Shown piece by piece: positions 46,625 through 54,059 of a DNA stretch of 64,000 nt. Within the stretch, counting starts at the first letter, position 1; each line of letters begins with the position of its first letter. Position numbers and translations under genes: made by a program. This stretch comes from Hirsutella rhossiliensis (Eukaryota > Ascomycota > Sordariomycetes > Hypocreales > Ophiocordycipitaceae), in assembly GCF_020360975.1 (NCBI RefSeq), contig NW_025408671.1, forward strand, positions 4,650,001-4,714,000, written 5' to 3'. The notes under the pieces are model-generated. The model was not told the DNA's origin and did not search any database. It was given only the letters and a program-made list of their open reading frames with translations.

Positions 46625-48493
46625 ATGTCCACAGGTCCGGAAGCCCCTCGAGCCGCCGAAAGCCCCTGCACGCCCGGCAGCCCGGCGGGCCCCCAACAGC
46701 GAGTCAATCGCTCGGACCATGGACAGACCTCGCCCGAGCCGCCGCTGTCGCCTCATCCGCAACGGCGAGGCTCCCAAATGGACCCATCCGAAGCCCCTCC
46801 AGCGGAAAGTTGGAAACCTCCTGCCGTCCACGCCCGCGACATTGTCCGCATCTTCCAATGTCGTCTATGTTCGGTCCCCTACAGAGATGCCGTCACCCTG
46901 CCCTGCGGCCGCAGCATCTGCAAGTCGTGCCTGCCAGAGTCACATGCCCGCACCAGCATCACCTACCCTGCCTTGCCAAACCGCATACAGGCTTTCCAAT
47001 GCCCTCTCCCGGACTGCACCAAGGAGCATGTGCTCGACGACTGCGGCGTCGACGTGATTCTCAACAAGGTGGCCAGCATTGTTGGCGGTGCAATGGGGCA
47101 CTACCAGGCCGAGGCTGTCGAGTTACGTCAGTCGACAAGCATCGCGGTCGAGGGTTCCTGGGACAAGGCTGGCATCGGGCCCTCGGAGAGCGGCGAGCAT
47201 CGGCCCCGAACCATCAGCGGCACCAGGCTGGTGGCGACATGGACCTTGGCGGCTGACGGGGCGCTCAAATTTGACGCCGGGGTCGTATATCTCGGATCTC
47301 CGTCACCCCCTGCCGGAGAAACGTTTGCGGAATACGATGCCAAGGCACTCAGCAAAGTGCAAGAAGTCATGCGGACCGAGATGGACTGCCAGATCTGCTA
47401 TGCCCTCTTCCACGACCCTCTGACGACGGGATGCGGCCACACGTTTTGCCGTCCCTGTCTGCATCGCATCCTGGACCATTCACGATATTGCCCCATATGT
47501 CGCCGGAAGCTCGCCATCAACTCGCTTCTCAAGCCCAGCTCATGCCCGTCCAACGAGCGCATCACAAATATCATCCAGACGTTTTGGAAGGACGAGATGA
47601 TGGCCCGGCAAGAAGCCGTCGCTGCCGAGCGCGCCGCACGCCACCAGGACCTCGACGTCCCCCTCTTTGTCTGCACCTTGTCCTTTCCCATGATGCCGAC
47701 ATTTCTACACATTTTCGAACCGCGATATCGCCTGATGATCCGTCGAGCGCTCGAGGGGGACAGGACCTTTGGCATGGTCTTGCCGAGACGACCCCGGCAC
47801 AGCGGCGACGCCCATTTCCACGAGCTCGGGACACTCCTGCGGATAGTCAACGCGCAATTCTACCCCGACGGCCGCAGCCTCATAGAGACGGTGGGCCTCT
47901 CTCGGTTTCGCGTTGGGCATTACGGGCAGCTCGATGGGTACATAGTGGGCAGGACAGAACGGATCGACGACGTTAGCTTGGAAGAGGAGGAAGCTATAGA
48001 GGCGGCAGAAGTCGGCTACGACTCCGGAGTCGGCGCCGAAGAAGGCCACGACGGTCGCTACTATGCCGATGGTGGCGACTCGCGCGAAGATGCGCAAACG
48101 GAAGGTCTTGTCCGTGACCACGACGCATCACGGCCCGGCGGCTCTCCGATATCCACGACACAATCTAGGGAAGGCATGCCTCAGACGGCAGGAGACTTGG
48201 ACACGATGACAACCCAAAGCCTGATGCAGTTTGCGGTGGGGTTCGTGACACGCATGAGGGACCAGAGCGTGCCGTGGCTCACAGAACGCATGTTGGCCAT
48301 TTACGGCAACTGCCCGGATGACCCGGCCATTTTCCCCTGGTGGTTCGCCAGCATGCTGCCCGTCAAAGATCATGAAAAATACAGACTACTCGAGACGTCG
48401 AGCGTGAGGGACCGACTCAAGATTTGCGGCTCGTGGATTATAGAGATGGAGACGGTACGATGGTATGACTTACTCTGCTCTATTTTGCCTTGA
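46625..48493 (+). CDS. Double-RING and LON-substrate-binding domain protein (LONRF-like E3 ligase)
   Basis: 622 residues in a single frame. The first RING-like finger lies at about 77-135 (FQCRLCSVPYRDAVTLPCGR, then CKSC). A second, canonical RING is at about 255-294 (CQICYALFHDPLTTGCGHTF, then CRPCLHRI and YCPICRR). From about 345 comes the LON N-terminal substrate-binding domain (VPLFVCTLSFPMMPTFLHIF, EPRYRLMIRRAL). RING fingers recruit E2 enzymes, so it should be a ubiquitin ligase; its substrates are unknown. An acidic insertion (EEEEAIEAAEVG) splits the LON domain. The last residues are uncertain because a GTACGA donor near 48454 could splice to a further exon. It is the last host gene before the AT-rich viral-type island. 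Confidence 0.88.
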   Translation: MSTGPEAPRAAESPCTPGSPAGPQQRVNRSDHGQTSPEPPLSPHPQRRGSQMDPSEAPPAESWKPPAVHARDIVRIFQCRLCSVPYRDAVTLPCGRSICKSCLPESHARTSITYPALPNRIQAFQCPLPDCTKEHVLDDCGVDVILNKVASIVGGAMGHYQAEAVELRQSTSIAVEGSWDKAGIGPSESGEHRPRTISGTRLVATWTLAADGALKFDAGVVYLGSPSPPAGETFAEYDAKALSKVQEVMRTEMDCQICYALFHDPLTTGCGHTFCRPCLHRILDHSRYCPICRRKLAINSLLKPSSCPSNERITNIIQTFWKDEMMARQEAVAAERAARHQDLDVPLFVCTLSFPMMPTFLHIFEPRYRLMIRRALEGDRTFGMVLPRRPRHSGDAHFHELGTLLRIVNAQFYPDGRSLIETVGLSRFRVGHYGQLDGYIVGRTERIDDVSLEEEEAIEAAEVGYDSGVGAEEGHDGRYYADGGDSREDAQTEGLVRDHDASRPGGSPISTTQSREGMPQTAGDLDTMTTQSLMQFAVGFVTRMRDQSVPWLTERMLAIYGNCPDDPAIFPWWFASMLPVKDHEKYRLLETSSVRDRLKICGSWIIEMETVRWYDLLCSILP

Positions 48494-49517
48494 TACAATC
48501 GAACCACCATCCTCGACGTTCCCACATGCCGCAAAACCCTTATCTGCAACCCCCCGACGCCAGAAAGCGGATGATGCAAAACGAGGGCCAACACAGACAT
48601 TTCATGATGAGACTCTGGACTGAAACATGCCTTCATCAGGTGTGGCTGACTGTGACGGTCAACTAGGTCTTTGAACGGCTGCACTATTCTTTGAGCAGCG
48701 GCTGCCAGTCGTCACACACTACGTGGAGATGGACCGATGCAACGAGTTGAAGGCCGCGAACTCGTCTCGGCAGACGCTGCTTGTGTTATCAAACTAAATA
48801 CGACAATATGCGGACGCGTTATTGGACTGGATGGAGGTCGCCAAGTCATCATTTGGAAATATTGCTCGCGCCTATCCCAGGCATGTGTCATGATGGAATT
48901 GGACAATGACTTCATTTTTGGCATGTAGAGAGACGCATCGGTCGGTACAGGAACCCATCGATTGGAATCGAGGAGAGACGATCATATTTACGACACGCGC
49001 ATCGACATGAGCTTTTTGGGATAGGTAGATTTGTACACTAGAGGGACGCTTCATTGGATGAGACTCGAAGCGATGATAGGCCCGGTGCGAAATTAAGATG
49101 TTGACATTAGCCGCCTCCCAGCTTTAACAATCACGTTAAGGTCTGGCATGGTATGCACTTGTCAAACATAGCAGATACCACTCGACCACCAGCAAAATAG
49201 GGGCACCCCCTTAGAGGTGTTATTGGTATAGTTGATATAAGTCTTCGTCGATCATACAGTCAGAACTTGTATTCTTTGTCTTCTTTGATTACATATACGA
49301 TGATGACAGTAATATGATCGTCGCAAATGATGTCATTATTGCAAATGGCTGTGAAGGTCAGAAACTCTTTTCCAAAGATCTGGATCTAGATTCTATTACT
49401 TATTAAATAAAGGGTATGCATTTTAAAACTATCGTTTAGACATCTATCTCTAGATATAATCTTTAAAATATTTGAATATATTGCAACACCGTTGCTACAT
49501 CAACACATACCGCCAGT
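48494..49517. other. Host flank passing into AT-rich sequence
   Basis: Composition shifts gradually. Up to about 49,080 it resembles other intergenic DNA of the window; from there the sequence is AT-rich, with tracts such as cttattaaataaa and tctttaaaatatttgaatat close upstream of the polymerase-like gene. Stops occur in all frames, so no further coding part of the island is seen here. The exact left junction cannot be placed, and no repeat or duplication marks it. Confidence 0.5.
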
Positions 49518-51287
49518 ATGGAGCCTTTTACTGTCACACGACTTGCATATGATGGATGTGATCCATCTGACACTTGGATTATCACTAAGATAGGACACTC
49601 TAAGATCGATATAGTGAATGTAGATGTTATGGAAGTATCTACCATCGCAGAATACGAAGCTGGATGCCAGGAGCATTCTGGAAGTAGATGTCTTGGTCAT
49701 CTCTGTAAAACACCTCATGGCAACATGTTACCTATGCAATCTCTTGCAGTCAGTACTGGAGTGATCACCAATGATGTGTCTAAGGCCGCTAGATTTGCAT
49801 TTGAGGGCCCAGGACAATACTACTCCTCGAGATCTAGAGAAGTCCTATTGGATTCAATGAAGAAGAAGACCGGAAGGATGAGAAAGGGTATTCTCAATTG
49901 TCATGTTGATGGGAGTCTGAGGATGGTGATCACACCACAGTTAGATCTGGGAAAGGAATGGGTAGCAGTCCCCAAATACCTCCGCGACAAATGGTCCGTA
50001 ATATACTTCGATGAGAGTTCTGGAAAGTACAAGTCTAGGAACATCGAACATGGAGACTATGCTTTGGTTATCAGGCCTCCTTCTCTATCCATCAGATCTG
50101 TACAGCCTGTGCGAGTAACATTCTGGAATGAGACGTGCCTAGGGATCTCTCCATATATCCTCAAAGCATTTGATGGAGACTATGATGGTGATGAGATGCA
50201 TGTATTTCCAGTATATTCTCAGGCATCTGTCCAAGAGTGTATGGATTGGATAAACACACCCAATCCTAAATTCGACAAGGCTATGGACATCTATGCTAAA
50301 TCTAAGATTCCAGACAAGGGCTCATCTCAGTATAGTTTCATGGATCACACGACAATGTCATTCGAAGAGATTAGGTCTGGTGCTGAGCAACCAATACTTG
50401 CAGAGGAGACTCGTACTACTTCAGAGCATATCGAAGGATTCAGGAAGAGATATGATACAGAGTCTGTCAATAGAAGCTTTATCTCTGAATCTATCATAGG
50501 TATGGCCGATACAAATGCACAGCAACTCTCTCAGCCTGTAGTGGGTGTCATGTCCAGGATTGCAAAATTAGCAGCATCATGTGTTATCCATAAAGATGAT
50601 GACTCAATATGCATTGCTACCAGGACTGGCATGGACTTTGTATGTAAGTATCCCAATGACATCAGATGTGGCAGTTCTGCAATGAGAGGTATTTCTACAA
50701 TGTGTGCAGGTGTCCAGCAGATAGCATTGGAATCTCATCATGCAAAGAAAAGATCATTGCCGTCTCACGATATGGTCTCAGAAATGATTGAAGGAGGAGA
50801 CTTTACTTTTGTAATTCTTGATGCTAGGCTCACAGAGTCTCAAGTACGATCTGCCTCGAGACCTAAGTGGATTAACAAGCGTTCAGATGGCAATTACATT
50901 CTTTGTAAACCAGATCTCCTGGCGTCAATTCCCAAGACCTATATCAAAGCATCCTATAATCCCATTGTACTTTCCTTTATTGAAGAGAAAAGAAGACTGG
51001 AGGTATGTAGACTTGCAATAGATAAAGTCATAAGATACTATGAGTTCTCTGTATCTGACACCGAAATTCAATGTATTGCTGCTCTCCTCTCTTATAAGAC
51101 AGAATTGTCCAGACATCCAATTACCACTCGAGATGGGATCAAGGATAGAAAGCTTCGATGGACAGAAGTAGTGATGGCCAATCACTATGCACAGCTTACA
51201 AACATTGTAGCTTCGAACTCTGTAGAACCTACTTCTATCGATACTGTGAGTTCTAGACTTATGTCAGGGAATTTCTTTGGACAATGA
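49518..51287 (+). CDS. Compact DNA-directed RNA polymerase largest-subunit (Rpb1/beta-prime) homologue, virus-type
   Basis: 589 residues, uninterrupted. GRMRKGILNCHVDGSLRMVI (119-138) corresponds to the Rpb1 block beginning GRLRGN. IRPPSLSIRS (185-194) corresponds to the conserved RQPSL segment, and FDGDYDGDEMHVF (218-230) contains the three magnesium-binding aspartates D221, D223 and D225. The trigger helix is recognisable as Q401, L404 and H408 in GVQQIALESHHAK, so the polymerase could be active. A Cys/His cluster (CQEHSGSRCLGHLCK, 50-64) may be the reduced N-terminal zinc site. Cellular and most giant-virus homologues are two to three times longer; clamp and C-terminal regions are largely absent. 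In size it is nearest to the reduced subunits of baculovirus-like viruses. The ATG follows in-frame stops at 49464 and 49473. No second-largest subunit gene is in the window. Confidence 0.85.
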   Translation: MEPFTVTRLAYDGCDPSDTWIITKIGHSKIDIVNVDVMEVSTIAEYEAGCQEHSGSRCLGHLCKTPHGNMLPMQSLAVSTGVITNDVSKAARFAFEGPGQYYSSRSREVLLDSMKKKTGRMRKGILNCHVDGSLRMVITPQLDLGKEWVAVPKYLRDKWSVIYFDESSGKYKSRNIEHGDYALVIRPPSLSIRSVQPVRVTFWNETCLGISPYILKAFDGDYDGDEMHVFPVYSQASVQECMDWINTPNPKFDKAMDIYAKSKIPDKGSSQYSFMDHTTMSFEEIRSGAEQPILAEETRTTSEHIEGFRKRYDTESVNRSFISESIIGMADTNAQQLSQPVVGVMSRIAKLAASCVIHKDDDSICIATRTGMDFVCKYPNDIRCGSSAMRGISTMCAGVQQIALESHHAKKRSLPSHDMVSEMIEGGDFTFVILDARLTESQVRSASRPKWINKRSDGNYILCKPDLLASIPKTYIKASYNPIVLSFIEEKRRLEVCRLAIDKVIRYYEFSVSDTEIQCIAALLSYKTELSRHPITTRDGIKDRKLRWTEVVMANHYAQLTNIVASNSVEPTSIDTVSSRLMSGNFFGQ

Positions 51288-51345
51288 GATCTTAAAACTG
51301 ATCATCAGACGCAACTTATGTTGCAGTACAGACCGTAGTTACAAA

Positions 51346-52440
51346 ATGTATTGTAAAGGCTGTGGTACCAGGCTCCTCCATGTGGAGTATCAATCTAGAT
51401 CTGCAGATGAGGCCCATACTGCAATTCTCAAATGTCCACACTGTCCATTGGACGCTGATAGATTTCAGAATCAATCAAATGAGCCTCATGTCTACTTGAC
51501 AAGACGGACCCATACAGCCTCCAGAACTCCAGTCTACGATCCTCCCAACAGAAGAAGATGTAAGATACTTCGTGCTACATCCAAATCGTTCTGTAGTCCT
51601 CAGCCAGATACGTTTGCCGCAGTCGCATGCAATTTCCTTGACAATGACTTTAATCTCTTCAAGTCCTATCTCTCAGGTCCATGGAGAGGGATGGCTATAT
51701 CTGTATTAAATAGAACTAGGATAACTCTCAATGCATACATCGAAGATGTGGTAGTCTCTGACTGCGACTATCAAGGCACTCGAAAGTATGAAGACTTCAA
51801 ATATTCAGAGATGGATGATTATATCATGATCCCAGAAGGAAATCGTACATCTGCAGTCTATATGATCGAAGGAGATTCAAATGATGATGTTTCAGATGCA
51901 TTGATGAAGATGTTCATATCTGGATTTTGTCCTGATAGTCTCTCTGGATATGTCGACAATGTTGCTCTTGGATCCATTTCAAATCTTAATTCTAGAGCAT
52001 ATGATGCATCTGAAGCCGAGGACCATGCCCATTACTTCAGCTCGAAACCAGATGGCGAACGTATGTGGCTAGTAAGATCAGGAAGTGTCTGGTTCTATTG
52101 TAGAAGACTGATGGATCTTAAGATTGAATCCTTTCATGTGGATAAGGAGATCAGGCCTCTTGGAAATTCAATCATTGCTCCAGTTCTTGATGTAGAGATC
52201 ATGATGGGATTCTCTCCTATTCTCATAGACATTCTGGTGACAAACTCTGGAGATTTCTCTCCATACGACAGAACTGTACCTTGGATACTCTCTGCAATGA
52301 AAGATCTTACAGCTCACAATGAGTACCTGAACAGGATATACACAAGACCTTTCTTCAGAACTTTCCATGAGGCAAGGAATCAACTCGACGCCCTCTCTCC
52401 ATTGTTCTCACCGCGTGCTCCGTACTTGCATGCATCATGA
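51346..52440 (+). CDS. Zinc-ribbon plus mRNA-capping guanylyltransferase-like protein, 3'-truncated
   Basis: 364 residues from the first ATG. The open frame also extends upstream without an ATG into the end of the polymerase gene (to 51277 or beyond). The N-terminus is a zinc ribbon (C3, C6, C30, C33). The central part has the nucleotidyltransferase motif I, SKPDGERMWL, with K234 as the candidate GMP-accepting lysine and D236, G237 and R239. Motif III-like VWFYCRRLMDLK and motif IIIa-like LDVEIM (281-286) follow, in the expected order and spacing for capping enzymes and related ligases. Motifs IV and V and the OB-fold, which should come next, are missing: the frame runs into GC-rich sequence near residue 345 and stops at 52440. 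The last 20 or so residues are probably host-derived. Confidence 0.72.
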   Translation: MYCKGCGTRLLHVEYQSRSADEAHTAILKCPHCPLDADRFQNQSNEPHVYLTRRTHTASRTPVYDPPNRRRCKILRATSKSFCSPQPDTFAAVACNFLDNDFNLFKSYLSGPWRGMAISVLNRTRITLNAYIEDVVVSDCDYQGTRKYEDFKYSEMDDYIMIPEGNRTSAVYMIEGDSNDDVSDALMKMFISGFCPDSLSGYVDNVALGSISNLNSRAYDASEAEDHAHYFSSKPDGERMWLVRSGSVWFYCRRLMDLKIESFHVDKEIRPLGNSIIAPVLDVEIMMGFSPILIDILVTNSGDFSPYDRTVPWILSAMKDLTAHNEYLNRIYTRPFFRTFHEARNQLDALSPLFSPRAPYLHAS

Positions 52441-52474
52441 CTTCGGAATCAACAAGACGGCACGGGGAGAGAGA

Positions 52475-54059
52475 TCACTCCCGAAAGACGACCGACGTCA
52501 CGTTGCCGTCGAGCAGCGCCTGGCCGACAAAGCCGCCGAGCATGCCCGTCTGCGGATTGCGCTCCATGACGACGACGCGGCCGTCGAGCTGGTTGGCGAC
52601 GGCGACGAGGGCACCGTCGCCGCTCATGGAGAATTGGCGCGGGAAGCGGCCGCCGCTGGGCACCCGGATCTGCACCTCGCCGAGGGAGCCCGTCGCCGGG
52701 TCGATGCGGTAGTTGCTGAGCGAGTCGGACACGACGTCGGCTGCGTTGCTGTTGGCGGCGGCGCCGTCGAAGTTGGGGACGCGGAGGGTGCTTTCGTTGC
52801 GGGAGGCGACGAGGAGGAACTGATTGTCGGGCTGGACCAGTGGTTAGCCATGGTCCTTGGTGTCGTTGCTCGACGACCTGCTTCATCTTCGTTCCTCGAC
52901 GGCGCAAGGGCAACTCACCGAAACGGCAATCTCGGACGCCGCTGCGAACTCGGGCGTGTTGCTCTCGTTCTTGCCGTGCACCTTCATGGTGAAGAGCGGC
53001 TTGAGCTCCATGCCGCCGGCGCCCGAGTAGGCCACGTCGAAGCCCATGATCTCGCTCGACAGCTCCGTCACCACGTACATGTACGTCTTGGGCCCCGCGA
53101 CGGCAAACGCGGCGTGCCTCGGCCCGCTGCCGGGCTTGACAGGTACCGGCTGCAGCGGCTTGAGCAGCTGGTTGCCGCCGCCGCCTTGGGCCTGGGGGGC
53201 AGCGCCAGTTTGGCCATTGCTGTTGTTGTCGCCGGCTGCGGGGGCTGCGGCTTGTTGTGGCGCGAGACAACTACCGCCACCGCCCTGGGCAGACGGGGCT
53301 GCCTCTGCCGCCGACTGCTTCTCCTGGGCCTTGCCGCTCGGCGCAATGGCAAACAGCCGCAGCATGTCGGCACCCAGGTCCGGCGCCACGACGAACTTGC
53401 GCGTCGGGTCGACGGCCGCCTGGTGCGGCTTGGCTTCGGTCTGCGCCGGCTTGGGGCCAGGCTTTTCCAGCTCAAAGTTTTCGCGCTGCACCTCGGCCAT
53501 TTTGGACGGGTCGGCGACGTTCCATACCGATACCGCCTTGCCGCCGCTGAGGGGAGGGCGCAAGATGCATCAGCACATTGTGTCTCCTCGAGGGAACCGA
53601 GGCAAAGACTCACAAATGGGGAATGGCCATGGTATCGTTGTTGGCCCCGAAGAATCCCATAAATACAGGCCCCGCCTGCGTCTTCTGCTTGCCCAGCTCC
53701 CGCAGCGACCCGTTCTGCTCGACCTGGAGCGCAAACAGCGTGCCGTTGCCCTCGGCCGACTGGAACCCCTCGTCGCAGCTGAAGAGGATGTTGCGCTTGG
53801 CGTCCAGCGCCAGGAACGACTGCACGCCACCGAGCTCCGTCTGCGAGACCGTCTTGAGCGCCGGCACCGCACCGCCGCCGCCGCCGCCGCCGCCGGCCTT
53901 GGCAGCCCCCTTGTCGAGCGCGAGCGCCGTTATCTTGCCGCTATAGGACGACACGTACAGCATGCTGCTGCTGCCACTGCTGCTGCCGGGCCCGGCGTTC
54001 TGGGCGGTGATAACGGCGGCGGCGCCCAGCACCACCGCGGCGAGGCTCTTGTGCAGCAT
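52475..54059 (-). CDS. Secreted lactonase-type beta-propeller (YbhE/6-phosphogluconolactonase-like)
   Basis: Three exons, 54059-53614, 53546-52919 and 52831-52475, give 476 residues. A signal peptide (MLHKSLAAVVLGAAAVITAQ) precedes a seven-bladed propeller of the lactonase family. Recognisable blocks are SSMLYVSSYSGKITALAL, PHQAAVDPTRKFVVAPDLGA, GSGPRHAAFAV and the end RFPRQFSMSGDGALVAVANQ with DGRVVVMERN. These are fungal extracellular or wall-associated propellers; substrate and reaction are not established. Two Gln/Gly/Ala-rich low-complexity insertions (poly-Gly near residue 60 and the GGGGSCLAPQQAAAPAAG region) widen it. The stop codon lies 35 bp from the end of the virus-type capping gene, so the normal 3' flank of this gene seems to have been displaced or cut by the insertion. 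Confidence 0.88.

Larger units (their letters stand above)
49100..52440 (+). other. AT-rich virus-type island carrying RNA polymerase and capping-enzyme genes
   Basis: About 3.3 kb of visibly lower G+C than the surrounding genes, without introns, with two closely packed frames on one strand. The two proteins, an RNA polymerase largest-subunit homologue and an mRNA-capping guanylyltransferase homologue, are the pair that cytoplasmic or self-transcribing large DNA viruses and linear cytoplasmic plasmids carry to make their own mRNA. Fungal nuclear versions are much longer, contain introns and are not adjacent. The right edge lies between about 52,375 and 52,440, where GC-rich host sequence starts 35 bp from the lactonase stop codon. 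The left edge is only approximate. I read it as an integrated fragment (endogenous viral element); a chimeric assembly join is the main alternative. Confidence 0.75.

Noticed and set aside
49518..52440. Host Rpb1 pseudogene or mitochondrial origin for the island
   Set aside because: Host Rpb1 is much longer with its own sequence blocks and C-terminal repeats, which are absent here. TGA acts as a stop and tryptophans use TGG, so a mitochondrial code is not needed, and capping enzymes are not mitochondrial.
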